Below, piece after piece: positions 34,398 to 46,022 of a stretch of DNA of 64,000 nucleotides (its first letter is position 1; each line of letters begins with the position of its first letter). The position numbers and the translations under genes were made by a program. A model generated the notes under the pieces. The model did not search any database and was not told the DNA's origin. It worked only from the letters and a program-made list of their open reading frames with translations. The stretch covers positions 16,417,345 through 16,481,344 of the forward strand of contig NC_135381.1 in NCBI RefSeq assembly GCF_049243985.1, given 5' to 3'. Source of the stretch: Paroedura picta. Its lineage: Eukaryota > Chordata > Lepidosauria > Squamata > Gekkonidae.

Positions 34398-34796
34398 TCT
34401 TCTTGTTGTTGTTGTTGGTTGCAAAGTCGTGTCCAACCCATCTCGACCCCATGGACAATGATCTTCCAGGCCTTCCTGTCCTTTACCATTCCCTGGAGTC
34501 CATTTAAGCTCACACCGACTGCTTCAGTGTCTCCATCCAGCTACCTCATTCTCTGTCGTCCCCTTCTTTTGCCCTCAATCGCTCCCAGCATTAGGCTCTT
34601 CTCCAGGGAGTCCTTCCTTCTCATGAGGTGGCCAAAGTATTTGAGTTTCATCTTCAGGATCTGGCCTTCTAAGGAGCAGTCAGGGCTGATCTCCTCTAGA
34701 ACTGACCAGTTTGTTCACCTTGCAGTCCAAGGGACTCGCAAGAGTCTTCTCCAGCACCAAAGATCAAAAGCCTCAATTCTTTGACGCTCGGCCTAC
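34398..34796 (-). mobile_element. BovB (RTE) LINE 3' end with a 10-bp TSD
   Basis: 399 bp, minus strand: tail TTGTTGTTGTTGTTGGTTGC at the left, BovB C-terminus, and a 5' truncation near the CAAAGAATTGAGG codons. Duplication TGTTTTCAGT at 34388-34397 and 34797-34806 is perfect. Confidence 0.94.
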
Positions 34797-34809
34797 TGTT
34801 TTCAGTAGC

Positions 34810-36730
34810 TTGCTTTTAATAGCTATGCGGTTTTATGGTGTTATTTTGGTTGTTAACTGCTTCAAGTTTGATCTCTGGAGAGGCAGCAAAAACGTGTTCT
34901 GAATATACAGATATAGTTCTCTGGATTCTCTCTTATCTCTGATGAAGCATCAGCAACTGCTGCTGATAAAGTATCATCAACCTGCCACTAGCCGTCCTAG
35001 GAGTGAAGGGCTATTAATCGAATCAATCAATTAATCAAATCAATCAGAGCAGGAAAAACAGTGATGAGAAATCAGTGCTTAAAGGACCAAAAGCTGCCTG
35101 CTAGTATTATAGCTGAATGGAAAGCAATGGAGCAGGATAAAGGAAAGGAGAAGGAGTAATATCTTTTTCTTAAACAGCATTCTACCTCCAGTTTATCAGT
35201 GGATCAACAAACCAGGAAATTAATGTATTCAAATCCTCTGTCCCGACTAGTTTGGACCACAGAGGTATCTGTTTAAAAAGATGTCCTCCAGAACAGCTAG
35301 ACAAGAGCATTCAGAAGACAGACTGATTGATCAGTTATTCTCCTTCAGCTGGCCCAGATCAGTAGAGTTTCTATCATTTGGCAGCCCTCGCTTGCTCCTG
35401 AATGGGAAGATACTCAAGGGGCTGCCTTTAAAGGCATTTTTAATGCATTTACTGCTGGTGTGTATTTTTTAAAGAGTTCATTATTTATAAAAGTACATAA
35501 TTATATGCCACTTATAAGGAGGGGCAGTGACCAACAGTGCTAGCAATTATCATGCTCTTAACCTACCCACTTTAGGCCTTGCTTCTTGCTATCCAACCAC
35601 AAAACAAACATGATTCCTTTTTCACTGGCTATACTCTAAGTTCTGTTTCCTCTTGCCAATAGCTAAATGTAGCTTTAGCATCTTTTACACAGGTAGGTGC
35701 AACTTGCATTCCTAGCTATGGGATCATCATGGTACAGAACTTCAACTATTGGGATCTGCCTTGGTGGAAGGTCAAGACACAAAGATGCCTGAACAGAATG
35801 GCGTAATATAATCTCAGGATGGATACAAACCATGTTTTGTGTTGCTTTTGAGAGCTAAAGTCAATTTTCTCATGGTGCGTATCTGCATTCTGTTGCTGCG
35901 ATAGGGTTTTGCCAATTTTTTTATTGCATCAAAAAACTTTTAAAACCCATTTAACCAGTGAGATGAGAAAATCTGTATGCCCCATGGGGAGTGATGCTTC
36001 TCTGGAGCCACTTTTAGCTCTTTTCAAAATGGCTCATCTCCAACATTATGTTCCAAATCATATAAAACCAACATAGCAAAAATCTCTCACACAGGAGGAG
36101 GGCTGGTAGCACGGCTCTGTATGTTGGGGCCCTATTCACAAAGTATCCTCTGGCCTCACTGGACCACTACTTTTGGGAAGAGAACAGTGTTTGCTTCTGG
36201 CAGCCACACTTTCAGACCGATAGTTTTGGGAGCTCCACAGAGCCGGCAAAACTGACTCATTCCACCTCAACGGCTCATTTGGGAGCTGCAGGGAGAAGCT
36301 ATTTATAATGGGCTTTTCAGGTTCAGTGCAGCTGCAGAGGTAGCATCTTGAACACCAGGAGAGAGATTTGATTTGCAGAAGGAAAACAAGGGAGGAAAGA
36401 AACACGATGGCCTCCTGCAAAGAGCAGAATGTGCTGCCAAGACAGCCATCAAGCGGTGGCTGTTGTCCCCTTTCTGTTGCCCTCTGTTAAGGCATTGCGC
36501 CTTGCGACTCTCTTAAGAGCTCCCTCACTTCCCCAACAATTAAGGATTTCAGAGATTTCAAATGCCTTTTTTGTAATCTTCACTTTATTTACATGTACAC
36601 AATCAGGGCAGTGCGTAAGCAGACAGCATAGCTGATTCCCAGAGAGAGATCTTGCATTCAGCTAGAAACTCTCAGGTTTCTTAGTACCAAGATCCCAATA
36701 TACTTGTTTCTCTTTCACCCTTCCTCCATC
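34810..36730. other. Intergenic, nothing recognised
   Basis: About 1.9 kb in which no gene or named repeat was found. Low-complexity ATCAATCAATTAATCAAATC near 35020. Confidence 0.4.
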
Positions 36731-36734
36731 ATCA

Positions 36735-37014
36735 TCATCATAATGAGTTGGTTCTTATATGCCACTTTTCTCGACCCGAAGGATTTTCAAAGTGGCTTAT
36801 AATCGCCTTCCCTTTCCTCTCCCCCCAACAGACACCCTGTGAGGGAGGTGAGGCTGAGAGAGCCCTGATATTACTGCTCATTCAGAACAACTTTATCAGT
36901 GCTGTGGCGAGCCCAAGGTCATCCAGCTGGCTGCATGTGGGGGAGGAGCGGGGAATCAAACCCGGCTCACCAGATTAGAAGTCTGCGCTCCTAACCCATA
37001 AACCAAGCTGGAGT
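36735..37014 (-). mobile_element. MIR-like SINE, well preserved
   Basis: (CAT)n, then GAGTTGGTTCTTATATGCCA, AAAGTGGCTTATAATCGCCT, CTTTATCAGTGCTGTGGCGA and GGGGAATCAAACCCGGCTCA to CCAAGCTGGAG. Confidence 0.85.
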
Positions 37015-37039
37015 CCCAGATTCTATCCCTTACTACCAG

Positions 37040-37310
37040 AACAAGGCTGGTTTATCCATGTGGCACAAGTAGCATGTGCCCTGCACTTCCAGGAGCCCTG
37101 CATGGTACCTTTTCCCCATGGATCAAGGCGGTAATCTCTTTCCTCCTGCTTTTCCCTCTTTAAGTACACTCGGAGGGACACCCCTTTCCACTGTGGGGGG
37201 CCCCTTTGCCCACAGTTTGGCTGCTTCTGCCACAATTGGTAGGGCCCTGCAAATCCTGAAATTGGTTCTGGTGCTACGGGCCCCGCAAATCCTTGAAACA
37301 CTCCTGACCT
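37040..37310. repeat. Unclassified dispersed repeat F, copy 2
   Basis: Co-linear with 21310-21580. Ends GCTACGGGCCCCGCAAATCC, CTTGAAACACTCCTG. Confidence 0.55.
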
Positions 37311-37739
37311 AGAGGTGTCATCCTGAACAGTGGATCCTTAGTCAACAGTAGAACATCTCTACCCACTTAAGAAACATTTTTTTTTGGGGGGGGGGGAAGA
37401 GTCGTTTGTCAAAACTCATCCGCCATCCACTCACAGCATCTGCTAATAGGGTAGAACCAGGATATTTTGTGTCTGGTGTCTGGGATGGAAAATCCAAATG
37501 GCATCTGTTCCCTCCCTCTAATCAACTAGGGAAGACGATTAGCCTTAGGATAGAGGACTGGGGGTGGAGGGGTCCAGGAGAGGCCCTGTGTAGCAGGGCC
37601 CTTGAGGATTTTTTAGTCAGCTGTTTAGGTCTAGGTTAGGAAAGGGGATAAGGAGGGAGGGTTTGGGATTGGGTGGGTTATTAGTGCAACTGGCATGTAA
37701 TTAGCTAGTTGTCTAAGCTAAGGTTAGGAGGGGGATTGG

Positions 37740-38566
37740 GGCAATCAAATAGAACAGCTTCTACAACGTAGATAATCCTACAGACCTCATCATTAAAGAA
37801 CCCTAGAGGCAAGCAAAGTTTTCCAGAACTGCGTACATACAGAGCAAGTTGATGGAAGATTTTAACCATCCTATTCCCCTCTCACTGCAACACTTCCTTC
37901 ATATGGTGTTCACACCACTCCTTATTTCTACAGTGTTTTCTGGGCTCCTGCAGTGCAGTACTGCATCTAGCAAGACATTCCTTCCTCGGCGTCCACCTGC
38001 TCCCTAGGGTAAGTGTGACAGACTCTTTTGAGGCTCCCCTGTGATTTTTAGGGAGTCCTTTTTATTGATGTTAAATGGGAGGGGTGAGGGGGGGAAGCCA
38101 GCGACATTTTTCTGTAGCAAAGTTCCAGGTTCATTTGTAGACTCCTCCACAAGCAGAGCAGCAACAGGGCGTTTACTCTTCCTTCCAGTGGGCCTTGCTC
38201 AGAAGAACTCCTCTGGGGGCTCTACCCTTTCTTCTGTCTTTCAGTGCTTCTCCATCTCATGTTAGGCCATCTCTCACACATGCAGCTGTACCCTGTTTCC
38301 ACTTGTATAACTCAACTTGTCAGATTTACAGAGCAATTTACAGTCCAGTAAGAGTTAGATCCTGAGTCCATTGAAGTCAGTGTACTTAAAAGGGTAAACT
38401 TTCCTTGGAATTGCAACCTCTTGTGCCACTGGCCAAAGTAGGTATCTTGCTCATTGACTGCTTCTGAAAGTGATGGATGAGGTACTTCTGTAAAAGTCAC
38501 TAGTAAGAGGAGTTGGTTGGTTTCCGTATTCTACCTGAAGGAGTCTCAACGTGGCCTACAATCACC
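37740..38566. repeat. Inverted duplication, left arm
   Basis: Near-identical to the reverse complement of 54398-55228 (about 97-98% by eye, a few indels) over some 825 bp. Its last 60 bp are the tail of a MIR-like SINE (AGGAGTTGGTTGGTTTCCGT ... GTGGCCTACAATC), present here without head or core. No coding frame is shared convincingly. Confidence 0.93.
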
Positions 38567-39330
38567 ATAACCATCTGATAAACATCTTCAAGTATTTAAA
38601 AGGCTGCCATGTAGAGCAGTGTTCCCCAACCCCCGGTCCGGGGACCGGTAATAGTCCGTCGATCAGTCAGTACCGGGCCGCAGCTCCTCCTCCCCGGCTA
38701 CTGTCTCGGGGGCTGCCCTGCCACTGTGCGGCCGGCTCACCTTTAGTGCAGCGGCTGCTGTGTCTGGGGCTCCCCCTCGGCGTGGCACTGTGCAGCTGCT
38801 GCTGGCAGTGCCCCCCCAGTGGGTGGCAGGAAGTCAGGGGCGCTAGCGGGAAAGTAAGTGGAGCAGGGGCTCAGGCAGTAGCGATATACCTCAACAAAAC
38901 ACTAACCCCCCCCCCCCCCCCGCCTCAGTAAAATTGTCAAGTGTTGACCGGTCCTCCATGATAAAAAGTTTGGGGACCACTGATATAGAGGATGGAGCAG
39001 AGTTGTTCTCTCTTGCCCCAGGGGGATGGACCAGAACCAATGGGATGAAATTAATTCAAAAGAAATTTCATCTAAACATCCAGAAGTTCCTGACGGTTAG
39101 AGCGGTTTCTCTGTAGCACAGGTTTCCTCGGGAGGTGGTGGGTTCTCCATCTTTGGAAATTTTTAAACAGAGGCTGGATACCCATCTGACAAAGAGGCTG
39201 ATTCTGTGAAGGCTCAAGGGGGTGGCAGGTTAACGATGGATGAGCGATAGGGTTTTGAGTGTCCTGCATAGTGCAGGGGCTTGGACCAGATGACCCAGGA
39301 GGTCCCTTCCAACTCTATGATTCTACGAAA
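38567..39330 (+). mobile_element. CR1 LINE 3' end, interrupted by a hAT element
   Basis: Starts ATCTGATAAACATCTTCAAG, runs through CAAAAGAAATTTCATCTAAA and AGGTGGTGGGTTCTCCATCT, and ends AACTCTATGATTCTACGA. Interrupted at 38617-38982. It is only about 89-90% like the CR1 in the right arm, lower than the adjoining duplicated sequence. Confidence 0.88.
38617..38982. mobile_element. hAT-type nonautonomous element with filled/empty site evidence
   Basis: 366 bp, ends CAGTGTTCCCCAAC and the reverse complement of CAGTGGTCCCCAAAC. 8-bp duplication ATGTAGAG/ATATAGAG (38609-38616, 38983-38990, one change). The right arm of the inverted duplication has a single ATATAGAG at this place, i.e. the empty site. 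Confidence 0.9.
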
Positions 39331-40094
39331 GAATTTGATTTCTCCTTTCAGGAAAGCCCTGAGATTTGCAGCTGCAGCTGCATTGCAGCCACCACACACT
39401 GCATTTGACAGGCTACCCCCTGCAAAACCTGTGTGATTTGGCCACTTTGGTCTGTTCCAAACCATATGAGAAAGCATAGGGAGTTTCCCATCCCTCCAGA
39501 CCATAGGAGAAAGCATAGGGAAGCGACATGAAATTCAAAGAAGCTCAGGAGGGATTTACTTCATGCAGTTCCAGTTCCACTTATTTTCTATCTGTGGAAA
39601 ATCCCTTTTGACGGTCCAGGCAGAGAGCATCTAATTCTAAGGCTCATTTTCCACATCACTCACTAAGCAAAAGGATTTTAATACTTGATGGATTCAAACG
39701 ACATTATTTCCATTCATTTGGCTCTGCAAAGTCTTTGTAGGAGGAGCATGCATGTGTTTGGGGAAGGCTTGTTTGTATTGCATTTGGTAATAATTCACCC
39801 TCTCCATGGAACTGAGCAACACTAATTCATTTAGAACATTTTTATACTGCTTCTCCAGGAACCTGCCCAAGGCAGCTTAGTACGGTGGTCAGAGCATTGG
39901 AAAAGGACTTGGGTGAAGTCTGCATGGGGCTTTTTAGCCAGTCCCAGTTTGAATGAATCCCTCCCATCTACACTGAATTTGATTAACATTTTTATTTGGG
40001 GTGCTTTAAATTTTCCCTCTGCAACATGCATGATTGATCCAGAGTAACCCTACCTTTCCCCCACAATATCCCCACAATATCTTTCTAATCACCA
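39331..40094. other. Intergenic, nothing recognised
   Basis: The sequence after the CR1 3' end does not match the flank of the right-arm CR1. No gene or repeat named. Confidence 0.4.
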
Positions 40095-40251
40095 TTAGGA
40101 AGTGTGCAGATTTCTGCTTTTTGCGAGGCAGAACTTGCTTCATCAGATGCATCACTGAAAATGAAAGCTCTGGCTCATAAAACTGTATGCTGAAATAAAT
40201 GCTATTGATCTTTAATGCTCCACTGGGCTGCTGTTTGATTTTCCTGCAACA
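40095..40251 (-). mobile_element. Fold-back repeat arm
   Basis: CAGAACTTGCTTCATCAGAT, GAAATAAATGCTATTGATCT and CCACTGGGCTGCTGTTTGAT, then CAACAGTCTAAC, the arm of a family related to the GTAGCCGTGTTGGTCTG repeats. Confidence 0.55.
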
Positions 40252-40259
40252 GTCTAACC

Positions 40260-40514
40260 CAGCCTTTCTCATCTTTTTTACCATTGAGAAAACCCCTAAA
40301 ACATTCTTCAGGCTTTGAGAAACCCCAGAGGTGACATGATCATGCAGAACATGGTTGGGAAGCATAGCTGTGTATTTTTGGAGGTGCCATATCACCCGAT
40401 AAATATTTAACACATTTTTAAAACATATAAATATTAATTCCCATCCATTTGGGAAACTCTTCCAGGGCTGTCAAGAAACCCCAGGTTTCATAAATGCCTT
40501 TCTGAGAAAGCTTG
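40260..40514. mobile_element. hAT-type nonautonomous element (CAGCCTTTCTCA ends)
   Basis: 255 bp between GTCTAACC (40252-40259) and GTCTAACA (40515-40522), a 7/8 duplication. Ends CAGCCTTTCTCATC and GAGAAAGCTTG form an inverted repeat; GAGAAACCCCAG-type blocks inside. Confidence 0.75.
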
Positions 40515-41119
40515 GTCTAACACAACTACCCCTCTGGAATTATCCAGAGACCATATCTCTGAATGCCAAATTCTGCAATGTTATAAGAAAGGAAGACCAC
40601 CCCTTTTAAGATTTTTGGGTTTACTGTTTTCCCTTTTATGCCCATTTGATTCCTCAGACCAGCTATGAAGTTGCACCGCTCAGAAATATTAAAATAATTC
40701 TGATACTCATTCCTCTGCACCAATGCCAAAAAATAGTTTAATCCCTTTAATAGCTGGAGCCCTGTCATGTTTAAAGACATGTATTAATATTCTGTCTGAA
40801 TTATAATGTATTTCAGTGATATCTAAAAGTGAAAGGGCTTATATAACCCCCTGATCTGCTCTTGGCTCTGTCAGAGCTAAAGTATCTGGGAAGAGCTCAC
40901 GCTCTGTGTCTGCGTATCCTATCCTGTGATTAGTCCCTTACATAGGGAGCCACCAAATGCATGCAAAGCACTTCAAGTGTTTAAGCTCATTAAAATATAT
41001 ATTTAAAAGCAAATCCCTTCATCTTTTGCAGAGTATGCTGGAGGCTGTTATGAATGCAACCGTGGCTGGATGAGGAGTAGGAATTGCTTCTCACCTCTAG
41101 TATATTTATTTATTTACAC

Positions 41120-41390
41120 CCTCACCTTTCTAACCAATGGGGGCCCAAAGCATCTTACATCATTCTCCATTTTGTGACTTGGAGGAACTAAGGTCCTGCC
41201 CCTGGTCAAGACTAGACTCACCTCTTTGAAGCTAAGGTCCGCCAACTGTATTGTTCTTTGGTGGACATAATGGGAAAGGCAGTCCCACAGATATGCTCAT
41301 CCCAGACCGTTTAGGGCTTTAAAGGTCAGTAACAAAACCTTGAACCTAATCCAGGTTCCAATCTGGAGGCAGACTATAATATAAAACAAG
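41120..41390 (-). mobile_element. L2-type LINE 3' fragment
   Basis: GGGCTTTAAAGGTCAGTAAC, AAAACCTTGAACCTAATCCA and the opening TTTACACCCTCACCTTTC resemble the L2 3' region at 45.2-45.7 kb. Degenerate. Confidence 0.45.
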
Positions 41391-41587
41391 TTCATTAAAA
41401 AAAGCACATATGTTATGATAGAGGACAAAATACACCAATTAATTTCCTCATCACCAACATCTTATTCCATATAAGATAAAACCTCTAATCTTCCAGTCTC
41501 TTCAGGTTTCTCTTAGTTCTGGTACAAAACAAAAGGTCTCCATCTCTAATCAAACACCTTGAGTAATTTTTCTCTGTTGACTTGAGG

Positions 41588-41714
41588 GCCGTTCCACGTA
41601 TGTTGGATAATACAGTTTCAATGTACTTTAGAAGTCGATTTTCCCATTTCACACATGCAAATCCAGCTGCAAAAGGACATTGAAAGTGCATTGTCCAATG
41701 TGTGTGGAATGGAC
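41588..41714. mobile_element. Palindromic MITE D, copy 2
   Basis: GGCCGTTCCACGTATGTTGG, then GTCGATTTTCCC, mirrored by CAAATCCAGCTGC and CATTGTCCAATGTGTGTGGA. Same family as 29800-29912. Confidence 0.75.
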
Positions 41715-43140
41715 TTTATAGATACATCAAGTGATTTGATTAGTATAGCACCTTCAATAGTTTCTTCAATAGTTCAGTACCTAGGGAATCAGAAGGTAAA
41801 GAGGCCCACAAAAAAGAACATGGAAAGTGAAGAGATTCAGGTAGATTCTGCCATTGCAGATCAAGAGATTTGTTCATCCATTTTCCCACCAGTATTTTTC
41901 TTGTTTCTGGGAAAACTGGAGAACAGTCTTTGGACTAAAACTTCCCCATACCTGTGAGCCAAAGGCCAATATATATATTGTTTAAATTCTGTGAAGAAAA
42001 ATAGATCCTAGTGAAGGACTTCACCAGCAAACACTAAGTTGGAAGAACAACCACTGATGAAAATACCTTAGAAAACGGTTTAAATCTGGAGGCCGTTTTG
42101 ATTGTTCTATGACAATTAAAAGAAGAGATAAGACATTTCTATTTATATTAATTGTTAAATTGTTTAAATGTTTATTACAGCCTAGGGTAGGTTCTTTCTT
42201 CTGTTATCATAGCTAGGAAGTTAAAGCAAAGGTGGCTGATGTTACATGCTCCCCAATCCACACTGCCCAGTTATTCTTTTCAGCTGCAAGTGGAATTGAA
42301 ATATGAGTTCCACTTTATAAAGTTCTAAATTCACCATAAAAATCCATTCCCACAAGCAATATCCTACTCTATTCTCCTTAGAAGCAAATTCCCTTTAGCA
42401 AAGGTTCCACTGCTCCCTGCAATTTCCCTTTTGTTCTGTTATTTTCAGGCTAATACATTATTTAATGTTTTCTTTAGGCTTCCATTTTTCTCCCGATTCA
42501 TGAATCAAAGGTTCAGAATCAGCTTTTGGTCCCCTGGTGAAGGAGACTTCTATATAGCTTATTATTTTTATAGCCAGTCATGCTATCTCCCCCAGCCCCC
42601 AATAATTTACAATTTATTCACCAGGCAGCCAGCAGGAAAGCAGCATGTCATTAGCTATGTTAGAAGGAAAAACTTAAAATTTAAAGAGGCAATACCCTCA
42701 ATTATACTATGACTGACCCTGCTCTACTATTGTAATGGTGATTTAAGGTTTAAAAATTTGCCACAAATTAAAAATGAAAAACAATTGAGAAAATATTGAG
42801 GTGCAATGGGTTCATTGGATGATTTGTACAAATGGAATGAACAAATAAGGGAAATTAAAGGTTAAATGGGAAATGTCAAATTGCCAGGTCAGCCATTAGA
42901 CCAGAGTGCTTTGGTGCTGGAAGTCAATGTTTTTAAATGCAATAGCAATATGGGAACTGGGATCAGGTCTATATTTTCATTTGACTTTTTTAAAGTTAGT
43001 ATTGTGTGCCATCCTATCAACTGCCTTGATTTTGCAAATTTGATCAATTTGAATAAGTTGCACAATTATTATTTTGTGTTAATCTGATTTCCACCTTGTT
43101 CAAACATGTATCTGGTTTCTTAGCCTTAGAATCCACCAGA
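41715..43140. other. Intergenic, nothing recognised
   Basis: AT-rich; no supported feature on either strand. Confidence 0.4.
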
Positions 43141-43142
43141 TT

Positions 43143-43340
43143 ACTATTATTATTAAATTTATTTCCTGCCATTCCCGAGATGGGATCATGGCAGGTTACA
43201 ATTATCCTTAAAACCCCATTAAAAACAGGACATAAACAACAATAGCAGCCCAGAAACATGGCGGAATTAGACAATTACCCATACCCCAAAAAAACATGTA
43301 TACTGTAACCCGCCACGAGCCACGGGAGCGGCGGCCTAGA
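43143..43340 (-). mobile_element. L2-type LINE 3' terminus
   Basis: TTTATTTCCTGCCATTCCCG, GATGGGATCATGGCAGGTTA and later AACCCGCCACGAGCCACGGG; same start as 45180. An AAT repeat follows. Confidence 0.6.

Positions 43341-43397
<57 letters not shown>
43341..43397. repeat. (AAT)n microsatellite
   Basis: Nineteen near-perfect units, adjoining the LINE terminus. Confidence 0.95.
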
Positions 43398-43398
<1 letters not shown>

Positions 43399-44337
43399 GG
43401 GGTTGGAAGAGGGGGCCATCGATATTACCTGGCTCAGGTGGTGCCTAGCACTGAGGGGGGGGGAGGCAGCCCAGTCTTCCTCACATGGCTTTTTCAACAT
43501 TCTTTGCATACTGTAATATTTTCAGTCTTTATCACACTACGGTTTTCCTTTTAGTTAGTTGAAATGTCATATTTTCCAAAATTCTATGTCTTAATCCTGT
43601 TACACTGCTTCTTAGATGTATCACACTATTGAATGCATTGATTAGCATTGTTTAATCTACTCTGAATGTCAGTGAGAAATATCTGAAGAATCCTTTGGAT
43701 ATCAAGTGGGGTTGCCAAGTAGGCCTCAAGAAACATGACTTCTCCCTTTAATAGAGCCTTGCATCTTATCTATGTGTTTGTTTTTAAGTAGCCCTGGATT
43801 CTGTTCAGCCATTTCTGACAGCCATTAGGAAATTAGTCTAAACCTATTTGGCAAAATCTGTCATCTAAACAATTTTTTTAAAGATTGACTCAGGGGTTTA
43901 GTCCTAGTGAGTATCAAGTTATGGTTTTGATATGTTGGAGGTTGCTGGTTCGATGCCTTTGTAACTCGAGCCGGTCTATAAGCATACTAACAGTTGCCTT
44001 TTTGCTACATCTACCCTATCAGAGATTCAGGTTAGGAAGTGTGCAGCATTTACACTTATCTGGCAAAAGAGCCATCTGCTAAAAATTGCATATAAATGAT
44101 CTCTAGCAGATATATATTTAGACCTAAATGTTCCTTGTATTTTAACCCAGATTTCTTCATCTAGCTGCTTCTGGAGTTCTTATTTCCAAAATTTTTAATG
44201 TAATCCAGCCATCTAGTAATCCCAACAATTTGTTAAACTGTACAATGAAAATCTCCCAGGGGACCGATACCACCCACAGGCATAAATTTCCCCCATTCTG
44301 TGCTATAGGCACTGTATCTCCAACTAGTTCTATCTAG

Positions 44338-44601
44338 ATGTTCAGAGAGAGCAGAATTAAAGTCTCCTCCTCAGAGAAGTATTCCTCCTTGGAAGGTATT
44401 GAGCAGCGTCAACATATTTGCAAAGAATTCACTGATGAACACACAATTCCTATAGCGACTACTCTATCCAGCAGCCTGCCCTTTAGAAGAAAGCACCTGT
44501 CACAAACAGAAAGGAATGAGGTGTTTGAAAATGGAATGGCTGCCCTTTTGATTTCAAAATGCCAGGTGATATATATTGTTGGGGAACCATTTAGTTCTTA
44601 G
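44338..44601 (+). pseudogene. Possible hAT transposase fragment
   Basis: 87-codon open frame. Its C-terminal half (ERNEVFENGMAALLISKCQV, then IYIVGEPF) has the spacing of the hAT transposase motif A-x-x-I..D-x-Q-P-F-S-I-V-E-x-x-x-F. No inverted ends, zinc finger or downstream catalytic part was seen. Weak call; a chance frame is the alternative. Confidence 0.3.
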
Positions 44602-45162
44602 TGAAGCTGATGGCTTCCAACTTCAATGTATTTCTTGCACCATTTACTGCATCAGACTTTTGTTTGCTTAAGGAAATCTTTTGACAGATCCAGGCCTGTG
44701 ACACTAAGGAATAAGATTTTATGTGCCCTTATTACAGACACAAATAACTTGAATATGTTTGTTAATGTAACACATTTCCCTTTCTGCTTGGTTAGAAAAG
44801 CTGTCGTGATCTGCTGTAAACATTAACTCTTCCCTTCCTATCCCTCCATCATGTGATCAAGCCAAGTGTAAATAACCAGTAGCCATTAATTTTGGACTTG
44901 GTTACATGCGCCTGGGGGGATCAAAATGTTGGAAATAGCTCTCTGTGAGATATCTCCTGATTTGAGATTCCAACAGGAACTCTCTTCACCATAGAGAAAG
45001 TTAAATAAATAGGAACGCTGACCACTCACCTTCTGATCTCACTGACCTGTCTTTTCCTAGAGGGTAATTTCCTGTTTCCTAAGGCTTCTTTGTCTTCTCC
45101 TCCATTCCTCAAGATTGCAACATGATGGGAGCAGAGATGTATCCGGCATATCTTGCCATCCA

Positions 45163-46022
45163 CCTATTTATTATTTATTTTATTTATTTATTTTATTTAT
45201 TTCTCGCTGCTCCCGACAAGCCATCTCATGGCAGGTTACAAGATAAAAACCACACATAAAATGTACAATATAAAACCCTGTAAGAATTTATCCCCAGCGA
45301 CAAAACACACCAGCCCCTAAGGCTGCCTCCTGGTATACCATAGGGGTCTCCAAGTGTCGGCAATCCACTGGCGGCAATGGTTGGTCTGGTGGAGATCTCT
45401 TTTGGGGGCCCATCTGATCTTCCAAGCCCCAACCTGAACCATAAACCTGGCGGAAGAACTGCATTTTGCAACCCCTACGGAACACTGGAAATTCCTGCAG
45501 GGCTGCAGCTCTTCCGGGAGCACATTCCACCAGGTTAGGGCAAGGACTGAAAAAGCCCTGCCAGGGAAATTTTGGGGGGCCAAGAATAACCAATAGGTGA
45601 TTCCCAGACTGCAAAGGGCCTGGAAGGTAAAAATTATCCAGGCCACAACTGGTAACCAATGCAGTTGCCTCAGTACTGGCTGGATATGGGCCCTCCAAGA
45701 TGTTCCAGTGAGGACCCTAGCAGCCACATTTTACACCAGCTGCAATTTCTGGGTCAGGCAGGCCTGCGTAGAACGAGTTACAGAAATCAGTTCTGGAGGT
45801 GACCGTTGCATGGATCACCATGGCTAGGTGCTCAGGAGACAGGTAGGGCACTAGTAGCCTTGCCTGATGGAGATGGTAGAATGCCTGGCAGGCTGCCTTC
45901 ATGACCTGCTCCTTCATGGACAGCGAGGCGTCCAGACTCACCCCTAAATTTCTGGCCAGGAACATGATGTTCTTACGACCTGGTAGATAGTATGTATTTG
46001 ACCTGTGCTTTCCCTGCTGCAC
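45163..46022 (-). mobile_element. L2-clade LINE fragment with reverse-transcriptase C-terminal sequence
   Basis: Minus strand carries NLGVSLDASLSMKEQVMKAA, YHLHQARLLVPYLSPEHLAM and HATVTSRTDFCNSFYAGLP, the thumb/connection region typical of L2-clade polyproteins, then QPVLRQLHWLPV in a shifted frame and a 3' UTR ending in TATTTATTTTATTTATTT. Stops and frameshifts show it is dead. Plus 46023-46290 (FKLKILVLTRAL, VPQRRLRSS) is a related piece in the opposite orientation. Confidence 0.8.

Noticed and set aside
43341-43397. Tandem array that could be mistaken for an ordered repeat system.
   Set aside because: Simple AAT microsatellite; nothing CRISPR-like in the window.
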